A stretch of 41,568 nt of DNA from Planctomycetota bacterium (GCA_009773755.1 WSZJ01000057.1:1-41568), one strand, 5' to 3'; positions 1-8,709 are shown, counted from the stretch's first letter. The notes: generated by a model not told the origin, from the letters alone. Made by a program: numbers and translations.

Positions 1-319
1 GGCGGGTGGCAGTGAGGTGGGCGTGACCGGCGCGGAGGCGGACGCGGGCGACGTTGGCGCGCGGCTCGATCACGACGGCGGCGTCGTTCGCGGAGCCGAT
101 CAGCCCTTCCGCGAACAGGAACCCCAGCACCATCTCGCGCTCGAGTCCCGGCGTACGCATCGTGACGGCGAGTGGGCGGCCGCCGACGCGGATCTCCAGC
201 GGCTCTTCCACGGCAATCGCGTCGAGCTCGGGCTTCGGCGCGGCGCGGCCGACCCGGACGCGCCGGACCGCGCGGGCCGTGACGGGCTCGCGGTCTGGCG
301 GGAGGGCTTTCTTAGCCAA
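1..319 (-). CDS. fdhD: FdhD-type formate dehydrogenase accessory sulfurtransferase, N-terminal part (runs off window)
   Basis: Reading the minus strand from a TTG at 319 gives about 106 residues beginning [12 protein letters not shown]. They contain [22 protein letters not shown] and then [13 protein letters not shown], the typical N-terminal signature of FdhD. FdhD carries sulfur from IscS to the Mo-bis-MGD cofactor of formate dehydrogenase in the cytoplasm. The catalytic CxxC loop lies beyond the window edge, so activity cannot be checked. The TTG overlaps the last codons of the preceding FAD-subunit gene (stop at 312-314), suggesting translational coupling. It sits in a molybdenum-hydroxylase operon rather than beside the formate dehydrogenase genes at 12.9-17.8 kb. 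The start codon choice is inferred from the overlap; the family call is firm. Confidence 0.85.
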   Translation of the reverse strand, partial: MAKKALPPDREPVTARAVRRVRVGRAAPKPELDAIAVEEPLEIRVGGRPLAVTMRTPGLEREMVLGFLFAEGLIGSANDAAVVIEPRANVARVRLRAGHAHLTATR

Positions 320-1326
320 GGCAGCTCGCCCCTTGCATGACGCGCTGGGCGAGAACGCCGAGCGACGCCTTGTCGTCGCCGCGGATTTCCTTGAGGGCGC
401 CGGGGGCGGGCGTGGGCGGAGGCTTTTTCCGCGAACTCCGCGATGGCATCATCGGTGAGTTTTTTCCCGAGGAGCAATGCCGTCTCCTGCACTTCGAGCG
501 GGCAGGAGGTCACCGCGCCGAGGACCACGTGCGCGTCCTCGACCTCGCCGGACTTCGCGAAGCGCACCGACGCCGCGACCGAGAGCACCGGGAAGTCGAA
601 CGACCCGCGCCGCCGCAGCTTCCAGTACGTCGACTTCGCGCCTTTCGGCGCCGGCACGCGCACCGCCGTCACGATCTCGTCCGGGGCGCGCTTGATGTAG
701 TCCATCCCGTCGTCGCGGTAGAGCGCCGTCATCGGAATTTCGCGCTTCCCCCGCGCCTTCGACTCGAGCGTCACCGTCGCGCCGAGCGCCATGAGCATCG
801 GGCCGGAGTCGGTCGACGACACGGCCCAGCAGCGGGAAGACGACGGCGCCACCCAGCAGGTCGCGTGGCCGGGCTCCGTGATCGCCGTCCCCGACGGCGC
901 CTTCATGCAGAAACTGATCGACTGGCGCCATTCGAAGTTCTGGTTGTAGTAGTTGCAGCGCGTGTCGACGCAGAGGTTGCCGCCGAGCGTTGCGGTGGCG
1001 CGGATGAGCGGGGAAGCGACGCTGCCGACCGCGCGCGAGAGGCCGGGCCAGCTTTTCGCGATCGAGGCGTCGAGCGCGAGGTCCGCGAGCGTCGAGCACG
1101 GCCCGATCGCCGCCGCGCCGTCGCTGCCGAGCGTTACGCCGCGGAGTTCGCGAACGTTGCGAAGCGAAATCAGCGCCTCCGGCGCGAACTGCCGGCGCTT
1201 CAGGTTCGGGACGATGTCCGTCCCTCCCGCGAGCACCATCGCCTTCGGCCCGTGATCCGCGAGCGCCGACGCCGCTTCCGCGATCGACTTCGGCGCGACG
1301 TACTTGAAGGGCGGGCAGCGCATCAT
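312..1326 (-). CDS. FAD-binding subunit of a molybdenum hydroxylase (4-hydroxybenzoyl-CoA reductase beta-like), one frameshift
   Basis: From the ATG at 1326 ([19 protein letters not shown]) the product has the FAD-binding pattern of CoxM/HcrB-type subunits: [14 protein letters not shown] near the N-terminus and [13 protein letters not shown] in the middle. Five cysteines in the stretch from CVDTRC to SRCWAVSS match the extra 4Fe-4S loop known from 4-hydroxybenzoyl-CoA reductase beta subunits, so electrons would pass through FAD and possibly that cluster. The reading frame breaks at a run of five G (402-406, C on the coding strand). Removing one base restores a normal C-terminus, [20 protein letters not shown] to SCLG and the stop at 312-314, giving about 337 residues. 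The coding span of 1015 nt is not a multiple of three, consistent with one extra base. The start overlaps the Mo-subunit stop as ATGA. The indel may be an assembly error. Confidence 0.85.
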
Positions 1327-3821
1327 GACTTCACGCCCTCCACCTTCGCGCCGGGCGAGTCGGGCGCGAGACGGATGCCCGAAGCGAGCAGCTTCGACTT
1401 GCGCGGCTTCTCGTTCGACGCCGTGCCGTCGCCGCCTTCGAACGGCGTCTTGACTTTCGACGCCTCGGGCCACTCGATGACGGGGAACGATTTCGGCCCG
1501 AAGCGCGCTTCGCGACCGTGATCCTTCTCCCAGAGCGCCTTCGCGATTTTCTCGGGCGTGACCGGCGACTCGTCGACGCGCGCGCCGATAGCGTCATAGA
1601 CGGCGTTCGCGACGCAGGGGGGCATCGGGAGAAGCGGCCCCTGGCCGACTTCCTTCGCGCCGAAGGGGCCGTTCGGATCCGGCTCTTCGATGAAGACGGT
1701 GTCGACCTCGGGCATCTCGAGCGTCGTGAAGCTCTTGTACTCGAGCATCGACGGGTACTTGTGCACGAGCGCACCCGAGAGGCTGGCGGGGAGGCGGCGG
1801 AACGTCGATTCCTCCATCATCGCTTCGGAGAGCCCCATGTACACCGAGCCTTCGACCTGGCCGCGCGCGAGCACGGGATTCATGACCTGGCCGATGTCGT
1901 GCGCGATCCAGACTTTTTTCACGTCGAGGAAGCAGGTGTCGCGGTCGACTTCGACCTCGACGACCGCCGCCGTGAACGAGTAGGCCGGGCTCGGGCCGAC
2001 GCCGCCGCCCTTGAACTTCGCCAACGATGGGGGCGGCTTGTACGAGCCCGTCGTGCCGAGCGTCCCGTGCATCGCCTCGGCGAGGATGATCGCGTCCTGG
2101 AATGAGACGCCCCTGGCCGGATCCGAAGCGTCGAACACGCGCGACCCGGCGAAGACGATCCGGTCCGGCGCGATCTCGAGTTTTTTCGACACGGCCGCCG
2201 CGATCAGCGCCTTCGCGCGCTCCGCTGCCTGGATCGCCGCATTCCCCATCATCAGCGTCACGCGCGACGAGTACGACCCGAGGTCGACCGGCGTGATGCC
2301 GGTGTCGCCCGTCACGAGCCGCACGTCGCGCGTCGTCAGTCCGAGCACTTCCGCGATCGTCGCCGCCAGCACGTCGTCGGACCCCTGCCCGCACTCCGCC
2401 GCGCCGCAGAACGCGACGACGGCGCCCGAGCGGTCGAACTGAAGCTGCACTCCCGTGTGCGGCAGGTCGTTCCAGTAGATCGGAAGCCCGGCCCCCGTCA
2501 GATACGTCGAGCACGCCAGCCCCACGCCCCGCCCCGGCGGCAGCTTCCCCCACTTCTCCCGATACCCCGACCGCTTCACCACCTGCTCAATGCACTCCCG
2601 CAGCCCGCTCGTCCCCACCCGCATCCAGTTCGCCGTGATCGTGTTCGCCGGCGTCAGCTGCTTCAGCCGCAGATCCGCCGGGTTCATCGAGAGCGCCACC
2701 GCAATCTTGTCCATCTGCACTTCCTGCCCGAAGCGCGGCTGCGGCGTCCCGTGCCCGCGCTTCGGCCCGCATGGCGGCTTGTTCGTGAAGGTGCGGCAGC
2801 CGCGGAAGCGGTATGTCGGCATCGCGTAGGTCACGCACTGAAGCGCGCCCGTATAGAAGGTGGAGGCCACGCCGTACGACCCGTACGCGCCGCCGTCGAG
2901 AAGCGTCTGCAGGTCCATGCCGGTGATCGTCCCGTCCTTCTTCACGCCCGTGCGCATTTTCATGAGCACCGGATGGCGTCCGCGGTGGCAGTAGAAGACT
3001 TCCTCGCGCGTCAGGCAGATCTTCACCGGCCGGCCGAGGAGAAGCGCCGCCTTGCCGACGACGATTTCGTGGCTGAACGGGTCCGTCTTCCCGCCGAACC
3101 CGCCGCCCTGCGGCGTCGCGATCACGCGGATGAGATGCGGCGCGATGTCGAGCGCCTTCGCCAGCGCCCGGTGCACGTAGTGCGGCGTCTGCGTCGACGA
3201 CCACACGCAGAGCTTTCCCTCGGTGTCCACCGTCCCGATCGCCGCGTGCTGCTCGAGAGGGAGGTGCGTGTTGCCCTCGTAGAAAAAGTGGTCCTCGAAC
3301 ACGCGGTCCGCGCCGTTGATGGCCTCGTCGACCTGGCCGAACTCGAGCGCCACCGCCTTGTGCACATTCCCGTGGTCGCCGTAGTCGTGGATCCGCGGCT
3401 CCGGGGTTTTCAGCGCTTCGAGCGGGTCCGAGATCGTCTTCAGCGGCTCGTAGTCCACTTTCACGGCGAGCGCCGCCTCGATCGCCAGGTCTTCGGAAGT
3501 GGCGATCACCGCCGCGACCGGATCGCCGACCATGCGGACCTTGCCTCGGCACAGCGGATACTCGTCCTGCGACACGGGGAGGATGCCGTACGGGATCGGG
3601 AAGTCCTCCCCGGTGAGAACCAGCTTTACGCCCTTCATCGCCCGCGCCTTCGTCGCGTCAATGCCTTTGATGAAGGCATGCGGCACCGTCGACCGCACCA
3701 GCCGGCAGTGCAGCATCCGCGTGAACACCACGTCGTCCGCGAACTTCGTCTGCCCCAGCACCTTCGCGCGGCCGTCCACCCGGCGCCGCGGTTGCCCGAT
3801 CACTTTCAGCGGTGTCTTCAT
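1323..3821 (-). CDS. Molybdopterin-binding catalytic subunit of a xanthine-oxidase-family hydroxylase (4-hydroxybenzoyl-CoA reductase alpha-like)
   Basis: This 832-residue protein has the full architecture of the xanthine dehydrogenase large subunit. An N-terminal hammerhead domain starts with KVIGQPRRRVDGRAKVLGQTKFADD, followed by molybdopterin-binding segments TPQGGGFGGKTD, AAECGQGSDD and the C-terminal GPFGAKEVGQG. The last contains the expected catalytic base Glu, about residue 724. Enzymes of this family hydroxylate or reductively dehydroxylate aromatic and heterocyclic substrates at a Mo-pterin centre. The closest match I recognise is 4-hydroxybenzoyl-CoA reductase alpha, supported by the FAD partner's extra cysteine loop; the true substrate is unknown. 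It overlaps both neighbours by 4 nt (ATGA), so gamma, alpha and beta subunits are co-translated. Length is normal, although the last 50 residues or so are a low-complexity charged tail. Confidence 0.88.
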   Translation of the reverse strand: MKTPLKVIGQPRRRVDGRAKVLGQTKFADDVVFTRMLHCRLVRSTVPHAFIKGIDATKARAMKGVKLVLTGEDFPIPYGILPVSQDEYPLCRGKVRMVGDPVAAVIATSEDLAIEAALAVKVDYEPLKTISDPLEALKTPEPRIHDYGDHGNVHKAVALEFGQVDEAINGADRVFEDHFFYEGNTHLPLEQHAAIGTVDTEGKLCVWSSTQTPHYVHRALAKALDIAPHLIRVIATPQGGGFGGKTDPFSHEIVVGKAALLLGRPVKICLTREEVFYCHRGRHPVLMKMRTGVKKDGTITGMDLQTLLDGGAYGSYGVASTFYTGALQCVTYAMPTYRFRGCRTFTNKPPCGPKRGHGTPQPRFGQEVQMDKIAVALSMNPADLRLKQLTPANTITANWMRVGTSGLRECIEQVVKRSGYREKWGKLPPGRGVGLACSTYLTGAGLPIYWNDLPHTGVQLQFDRSGAVVAFCGAAECGQGSDDVLAATIAEVLGLTTRDVRLVTGDTGITPVDLGSYSSRVTLMMGNAAIQAAERAKALIAAAVSKKLEIAPDRIVFAGSRVFDASDPARGVSFQDAIILAEAMHGTLGTTGSYKPPPSLAKFKGGGVGPSPAYSFTAAVVEVEVDRDTCFLDVKKVWIAHDIGQVMNPVLARGQVEGSVYMGLSEAMMEESTFRRLPASLSGALVHKYPSMLEYKSFTTLEMPEVDTVFIEEPDPNGPFGAKEVGQGPLLPMPPCVANAVYDAIGARVDESPVTPEKIAKALWEKDHGREARFGPKSFPVIEWPEASKVKTPFEGGDGTASNEKPRKSKLLASGIRLAPDSPGAKVEGVKS

Positions 3822-4303
3822 TTCTTCACCGCCATCTTCGCGGCCGCCTGCTCCACCGCCTCAAAGATCTGGATGTACCCCGTGCACCGGCAGATGTTCC
3901 CCGCCAAAGCCTCCGAAATCTCGCGGCGGTTGGCGTCCGGCTTCTTGTCGAGGAGGGCTTTGGCAGTACAGAGGAACCCCGGAGTGCAGTACCCGCACTG
4001 CGCCGCCCCGCAGTCTGCGAAGGCCTCCTGGAGGGGGTGAAGGCGGGCGTCGTCCGCGAGGCCTTCCACGGTCGTGACCTTCGTCCCGTCCGCTTCGACG
4101 GCGAGCATGAGGCAGGAGAGGACCGGCTTGCCGTCCACCAGCACCGCGCACGCCCCGCACTCGCCCAGCTCGCAGCCGTGCTTGGTGCCGGTGAGGTTCA
4201 GCTCTTCGCGGAGGACCTCGAGAAGCGTCTTGAAGGTGGGGAAGGTGACGGAGGTCTTGTCCCCGTTCAGCGTGAACTCGATGCGCTGCTCGCCGTTCTT
4301 CAT
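3818..4303 (-). CDS. [2Fe-2S] subunit of the molybdenum hydroxylase (4-hydroxybenzoyl-CoA reductase gamma-like)
   Basis: A 161-residue protein with both cluster-binding domains of the CoxS/HcrC family. The plant-ferredoxin-like motif CELGECGAC (residues about 45-53) has its fourth ligand in VLSC, and the four-helix domain carries CGYCTPG and ICRCTGY. It relays electrons between the Mo centre and the FAD subunit. It is the first gene of the operon and its stop overlaps the Mo-subunit start by 4 nt. Length is typical for the family. No strong Shine-Dalgarno is visible before the ATG at 4303. The operator-like repeat at 4333-4365 lies 30-62 nt upstream, making it the likely control point for the whole operon. 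Confidence 0.92.
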   Translation of the reverse strand: MKNGEQRIEFTLNGDKTSVTFPTFKTLLEVLREELNLTGTKHGCELGECGACAVLVDGKPVLSCLMLAVEADGTKVTTVEGLADDARLHPLQEAFADCGAAQCGYCTPGFLCTAKALLDKKPDANRREISEALAGNICRCTGYIQIFEAVEQAAAKMAVKK

Positions 4304-4332
4304 GCGGACACGATCCGCGATTCGCGCGGAGG

Positions 4333-4365
4333 GTTCAAGGAGAATTTGAACGGGTGTTCAAATTC
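4333..4365. promoter_or_regulatory. Triple GTTCAA/TTGAAC half-site array upstream of the Mo-hydroxylase operon
   Basis: GTTCAA lies at 4333-4338, TTGAAC at 4346-4351 and GTTCAA at 4356-4361. The last two sit inside a perfect 10-bp inverted repeat, GAATTTGAAC (4342-4351) and GTTCAAATTC (4356-4365), separated by GGGT. It lies 30-62 nt upstream of the operon's first ATG. There is no T-run, so an operator is more likely than a terminator. The regulator is unknown; a TetR-, MarR- or GntR-type dimer would fit the geometry. Confidence 0.6.
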
Positions 4366-4396
4366 GTGCAGGTCACTTCTGAGTCTCCGGAGAGGA

Positions 4397-4738
4397 TCAT
4401 CCTCCGCCTTGACCGATCGTCTGTTCACGATCGATGGCCGCGAGGAACTCCGGCGGGATCGGAAAGGGCTGAAACGGGTTGTAGCCAATACTCTCCTCGT
4501 CAGTGTCCGCCCACGAGCGGAGCTGCTCGGCCAGCATGGTCAACTCCTTTGCCTGCTCCACGGTGATCTTCCCGTGTCCCCAGAACATGGAACAATCCGC
4601 GCTCAGCGCCCTGCGACAGAGCTCCGGAACCATGTACTCCGTGCCCTGCAGCCATCCCGCGCAGTAACAGTCCTCGGAAATCGCGCTCATCGCGTCTCCG
4701 AGCCGCTTCAGCAGGATGTCCCGACCGGTCCTGTCCAT
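4397..4738 (-). CDS. Hypothetical protein, 113 aa
   Basis: I do not recognise this protein. It is predicted soluble, with four cysteines (CYCAGW, LCRRA, DCSMFW) and a short acidic helix region ending in a proline-rich segment, FQPFPIPPEF. There is no signal peptide or membrane segment. The ATG at 4738 is preceded by GGCGGGATGATTC, a weak ribosome-binding site. It lies directly upstream of the Mo-hydroxylase operon on the same strand, with the half-site array between. Its base composition is less GC-rich than the operon, as for the genes to 8.7 kb. It could be a recently acquired gene, and its reality is moderately supported by a coherent amino-acid composition. Confidence 0.5.
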   Translation of the reverse strand: MDRTGRDILLKRLGDAMSAISEDCYCAGWLQGTEYMVPELCRRALSADCSMFWGHGKITVEQAKELTMLAEQLRSWADTDEESIGYNPFQPFPIPPEFLAAIDREQTIGQGGG

Positions 4739-4926
4739 GAATCATCCCGCCGGGCAGTTGCCGCTTCGCCTGCTGCACAAAATGCCGATATGACTTCGCC
4801 CGTAACTCTCTGTCGTCATATGAATTGCAATTCAATGACGCGCTTCGAATGCCGATCTTTTTGCCGATCTTCGCCCGTCGCCGGTTCCCTCGCATGAACA
4901 GGGCTCTTGCCTGGAGCTCACCGGAG

Positions 4927-5211
4927 CTACCCGAGATCGTCCAGGTTCCGTGTTCGCCGCGCCCGCTCCTCGCCCTTCATCGTCTCCGTGATCTCCACGA
5001 TCCCTGCGTTCAGGTCTACGTGATACATCTTTACCGCCTCGAACTTCCCCTCCGGCCCGTCGCCCTTCACCACCGCCCTCAGCCAGTAATGCCCCGGCTT
5101 CGAAATGTTCTTCTTCGCCATCTCCGTCGCCTGCCGGATCGCTTTGAGGTCGTCGTTCAGCGTGGTCTTCACGAAAAAGTCGCCGTGGTCGGGTTGGGGG
5201 AAAGTGGTCAT
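4927..5211 (-). CDS. Hypothetical protein, 94 aa
   Basis: Starting at the ATG at 5211 (MTTFPQPDHGDFFVKTTLNDD), the product is a small soluble protein containing LKAIRQATEMAKKNISKPGHYW. A beta-rich second half has EGKFEAVKMYHVDLNAGIVEITET and the C-terminus is charged. The longer open frame back to 5451 is composed of unlikely, Arg/Ser-rich sequence and overlaps the divergent gene at 5331, so the short form is preferred. No family is recognised. It is divergent from the pair at 5331-5800, with a 119-nt intergenic spacer. Confidence 0.55.
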   Translation of the reverse strand: MTTFPQPDHGDFFVKTTLNDDLKAIRQATEMAKKNISKPGHYWLRAVVKGDGPEGKFEAVKMYHVDLNAGIVEITETMKGEERARRTRNLDDLG

Positions 5212-5330
5212 GCGGGGAGCGTACCGCGGCGCGTGCGGCGAAGTTTTAGGAAATCCCTCCAGGATTCTCGGGAAGTGGACGTACCAATTTCGAATGGCCA
5301 AACCGACGTCGAATTCAGGAGGAAGAGGGG

Positions 5331-5609
5331 ATGAAGGCCGAGAGCAAGACCTTGAAAGAAGTCCTCGATCTTGCGGCAACACCGCAGCGAGGCAACGAGT
5401 ACCACAGCGTAGAGGCTTTCCTTCTGCTCGGCGGCTGTGCCCGCTCGACACACTATTTCTGCTTCTACGATGAAACGCCGGTCAAGAAACGTCGGTGGTT
5501 CGATCACTTCATGAACATCTGCGACGTCTGGGAAACCGTGAGCGAGAAGAAACTGATGGAGATGTATGGGCACGCGACGTGGTGGATGTGGAAGGATGAC
5601 GAAGCATGA
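5331..5609 (+). CDS. Hypothetical protein, 92 aa, first gene of a two-gene unit
   Basis: The ATG at 5331 follows a very strong purine-rich ribosome-binding site (AGGAGGAAGAGGGG). The product, MKAESKTLKEVLDLAATP and onward, is a small soluble protein rich in aromatic residues (YFCFYDETPVKKRRWFDHFMN and HATWWMWKDD). No domain is recognised. Its stop overlaps the start of the next gene (ATGA at 5606-5609), so the two are translationally coupled. The pair converges on the helicase gene and shares its lower GC, suggesting one acquired block. Confidence 0.6.
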   Translation: MKAESKTLKEVLDLAATPQRGNEYHSVEAFLLLGGCARSTHYFCFYDETPVKKRRWFDHFMNICDVWETVSEKKLMEMYGHATWWMWKDDEA

Positions 5610-5800
5610 AGCGCACACATTTCGTCGTGAAACTCGAGAGCTACGAGGGCAAAGATACGCACCTCCGTTGCGGTGACGACGATGAAACACAGGACTACCT
5701 ATTCTGCGTGGTTGTCACCAAGAGTGATGGCACAGCCGAGATTGTCGACACCGGGTACCGGAGCGAAGACGAGCTGCGAAAGGCTTGGCCGGAGATCTAG
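5606..5800 (+). CDS. Hypothetical protein, 64 aa, second gene of the unit
   Basis: A 64-residue acidic protein (MKRTHFVVKLESYEGKD, then CGDDDETQDYLFCVVVTKSDGTAEIVDTGYRSEDEL). It looks like one small beta-rich domain with a C-terminal helix. It starts in a 4-nt overlap with the gene before. Its TAG stop (5798-5800) overlaps the TAG of the opposing helicase gene (5797-5799 read in reverse): the two share a CTAG palindrome, so nothing separates the two convergent genes. Function is unknown. Confidence 0.55.
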   Translation: MKRTHFVVKLESYEGKDTHLRCGDDDETQDYLFCVVVTKSDGTAEIVDTGYRSEDELRKAWPEI

Positions 5801-8709
5801 GCGGCGAGTGTTGCGTAGACCTCGAGCAGCCCAGGCGGGATCTCGTTCTCGAGTCGCCAGGTAATGCTCATGGGACGTGAGCCCGTGTGCGATTCATAAA
5901 TGCAGCGGCCGAGTGCCACATATGGATCGTTTGGCGTCGGGCGAACGAAGAGCAAGAACCTAGAGTCGCGATTCTGGTACTTCCTGCCCGTAGGGGTGTC
6001 TTCACCGGTCGTGCTCTGGGACTGCCAGTGAAACCGCGATGCCGAAATAGCGTAGTCCTCGTAGCGCGTCGTCGGAGAGAAGCTCTTCCCTGACTTGTCG
6101 AGCGTGACGAAAAGGAGCTCCGCGTCTTCTATGCGCAAGACACCCTCTCGGCTTGAGGGTTTTCTCGTAGAGGTCCAAAATCCGGCACCAGCCAGGACTT
6201 CACGCCTTGCATAGCTTCGATGAAGACGGAGATCGCCGATTACCCTGGACGTCGAAGTCGGATGCACGTGTTCCTGGAGCTGATCGGCGAGCTCTAGGAG
6301 CTCACGCCTAAGATTCGGAGTCAGGCGAGTAGCCCATTCGCCGAAGAGATCGTCGTGCTCGTGCCAGAGTTGGTAACCAAGTACTAGCCCGGAATGAGAG
6401 CGCATCGACTTCAGCCGGTCGATGTCGTCAATGTGTAGCAGTCTGCCAAATCGTTCACTGACGCGAAATTCCTCGGGCGTCGCCTTCAGGTATCCCGCCT
6501 CGTGTCGGAGCGACGTCCATCCGCCGGCATCGTAGACGTCGGAGGCCGGCCGGCCGGTCGCTGCAAGGAATGTCCGTAGATCGACGTCTCCGACCGACTT
6601 CAGCTCTCGTGACAGCTTCAGCCGACCTCCGCCGATAGTGTGCTTTAAGTTTTCGACGATGATGTGTGCGGCGACCTTGTCGAGTTCGAGATGGCAGCCC
6701 GGCGGGAGCGTTGCGAATCCGTGCTCGACCGCTTTGGTCAGCTTGCCGCGAGGCACTCCCGTCATGGCGGTCAAGATGGAGTCCATCCTGAACTCTTTGC
6801 GATGCTGGCCGACAAAATCGAGTACCAAGCACGATTCCTTCTTGTCGTATTCGCGCAGGCCGCGGCCGAGCTGCTGAAGGAAGACCGTCGCGCTCGATGT
6901 TGGTCGAAGAAAGAGAAGCGTGTCGACGAAGGGAAGGTCGATACCCTCGTTATAGAGGTCACAGGTGAAGAGAACCTGCACCTGGCCACTTTGGAGCTTC
7001 ACGGGCGCGGCGTCACGCTCGGGAGAGTCTCCAGTTACGGCCATGGCGGGAATACCTATTTTTGTGAACTGCTCAGCCATGTACTCCGCGTGCTTGACAC
7101 TCACGCAGAAGCCCAGCGTCTTGCCGCCGCGGTAATGGCGCCACTTCTCGGCGATCAGGTCGGCGCGCGCATGGTCGCGGAGGTAGACGGACTCAAGATC
7201 GACGATGGTGTAGTTGCCGGCTTTCAGCTCAAAGCCGGAGAGGTTGGTGTTGTCCGAAAGGCCGTAGTACTCAAAGGGGACGATCAGATGCTTCTCAATT
7301 GCGTGCCACAGCCGGATCTCGGCAGCGATTCGTTCGTCGAAATCCGGGCGGATGTCCTTCCCGTCCAAGCGCTCGGGCGTTGCCGTGAGGCCGACCAGGA
7401 TCGAAGGCCTCAGAACTCCCATGATCTGCTGGTAGCTCGCCGCGGCGACGTGGTGGCACTCATCGATGACGGCGTAGTGCCAGCGATCGGGAACTGCTAG
7501 GAGATCGCTGTTGAGGAAGCTCTGTATGGTTGCAAACAGGTGATCGGCATTGGACGGCTTCTTCGTTCCGGTGAGGAGTTCACCAAAGGACCCATCACGG
7601 AGGACGTGTCGGAATGTGTGAAGAGCCTGTACGAGCAACTCCTCACGATGGGCAAGCCACAGAAGCTTGGGACGCCCGGGCAGACGCTCGTAGTCGAAGG
7701 CCGCGACCATCGTCTTGCCGGTGCCCGTCGCTGCGACGATCAGATTGCGATTGCGGCCAAGGGCCTCGCGTTGTTCGTGAAGGTCATCGAGGATCTGACG
7801 TTGCCAAGGCCACGGCTTCAGGTTGAAGAAAAGCGGTGTGTCGGCGGTGACCCGATTCGGCCGCGAACCACGGGCGTCGTCGAGGGCCTGAGTGAGCCTG
7901 TCGTCGTCGATCCCGGGAGTGAACGGTTCGAAGAGATCACCTGCCCAGAGTGAATCAAACGCTCCGCGGAAGAGGTCAATGACGTGGCGGAGGTCGGCCT
8001 GCGTTGCCTCAAATACCCATTCGACCCCGCTATTCAAGGCTGCTCCGGAGAGGTTGGCCGAGCCGATGTAGGCAGTCGAGAAACCCGACTGGCGGTGAAA
8101 GAGCCAGGCCTTGGCGTGGAGGCGGGATCTTTCGCCGTTGTAGGCGACGCGAACAGTCGCGTTGGGAAGGGACGCGATTTCACGAACGGCACGCGCATCG
8201 GTGGCGCCTGTGTACGTCGTGGTGATGAGGCGAATGGGGATCTTGCTGTCAGCAAGTTTCTTGAGCGCTGTCTCGATTCGACGATAGCCGCTCCAGGTGA
8301 CGAAGCTCACGAGAGCGTCGACCCTGTCCGCACTCTCCAACTCGAGATTGAGTTCGCGGCCCAAGTTCAAGTTGTGTCGGCCTGCGAGAAGAGTGGAGAT
8401 CGACAGCGGAGTTTCAGGTCGGGGATGAGACGCGCCGAGCGAGGTGAGCAGTTGAGGTGGAATGGCAAGCTCTTCAGAACTCCCCTGAGCACGTAGAAAG
8501 GTGAGGAGTGAATTGGCGAACTGGGCTTGAGCCGTGACGTCGCCCGGGAGATCTCTCAGGACGCGTTCGATTTCATCTGCGAGGAAGTGCGCCAACCGGG
8601 ATGGCGCATCTGGCTTGTCAAGCGGGGAGAGTTCGGGATGACGAGCTGCCGCAGCCAGCGCAGTCTGAAGACGGGCGGTGAGCAGAAGGTCGTAGAGGCC
8701 GTCCAGCAC
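5797..8709 (-). CDS. PLD-like nuclease / SF2 helicase / DUF3427-like protein, 970 aa
   Basis: A three-part protein. An N-terminal phospholipase-D-like segment (about residues 100-260) carries the HxK motif in LHAKAWLFHR followed by YIGSANLSGAAL. A superfamily 2 helicase core has Walker A in VAATGTGKTMVA (about residue 326), a DECH box in VIDECHH (about 414), motif III LTATP and motif VI QQLGRGLR. The C-terminal region has the DUF3427-like pattern LLFVTLDKSGKSFSPTTRYEDYA. Only one HKD-like motif is evident, so it may dimerise or bind DNA without cleaving it. Proteins with this architecture often occur in defence or mobile regions, and a role in foreign-DNA restriction or repair is an inference. 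The GTG at 8709 is used because a TGA lies in frame just upstream and no ATG is available; its ribosome-binding site is poor. The gene looks less GC-rich than its surroundings. Confidence 0.85.
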   Translation of the reverse strand: MLDGLYDLLLTARLQTALAAAARHPELSPLDKPDAPSRLAHFLADEIERVLRDLPGDVTAQAQFANSLLTFLRAQGSSEELAIPPQLLTSLGASHPRPETPLSISTLLAGRHNLNLGRELNLELESADRVDALVSFVTWSGYRRIETALKKLADSKIPIRLITTTYTGATDARAVREIASLPNATVRVAYNGERSRLHAKAWLFHRQSGFSTAYIGSANLSGAALNSGVEWVFEATQADLRHVIDLFRGAFDSLWAGDLFEPFTPGIDDDRLTQALDDARGSRPNRVTADTPLFFNLKPWPWQRQILDDLHEQREALGRNRNLIVAATGTGKTMVAAFDYERLPGRPKLLWLAHREELLVQALHTFRHVLRDGSFGELLTGTKKPSNADHLFATIQSFLNSDLLAVPDRWHYAVIDECHHVAAASYQQIMGVLRPSILVGLTATPERLDGKDIRPDFDERIAAEIRLWHAIEKHLIVPFEYYGLSDNTNLSGFELKAGNYTIVDLESVYLRDHARADLIAEKWRHYRGGKTLGFCVSVKHAEYMAEQFTKIGIPAMAVTGDSPERDAAPVKLQSGQVQVLFTCDLYNEGIDLPFVDTLLFLRPTSSATVFLQQLGRGLREYDKKESCLVLDFVGQHRKEFRMDSILTAMTGVPRGKLTKAVEHGFATLPPGCHLELDKVAAHIIVENLKHTIGGGRLKLSRELKSVGDVDLRTFLAATGRPASDVYDAGGWTSLRHEAGYLKATPEEFRVSERFGRLLHIDDIDRLKSMRSHSGLVLGYQLWHEHDDLFGEWATRLTPNLRRELLELADQLQEHVHPTSTSRVIGDLRLHRSYARREVLAGAGFWTSTRKPSSREGVLRIEDAELLFVTLDKSGKSFSPTTRYEDYAISASRFHWQSQSTTGEDTPTGRKYQNRDSRFLLFVRPTPNDPYVALGRCIYESHTGSRPMSITWRLENEIPPGLLEVYATLAA

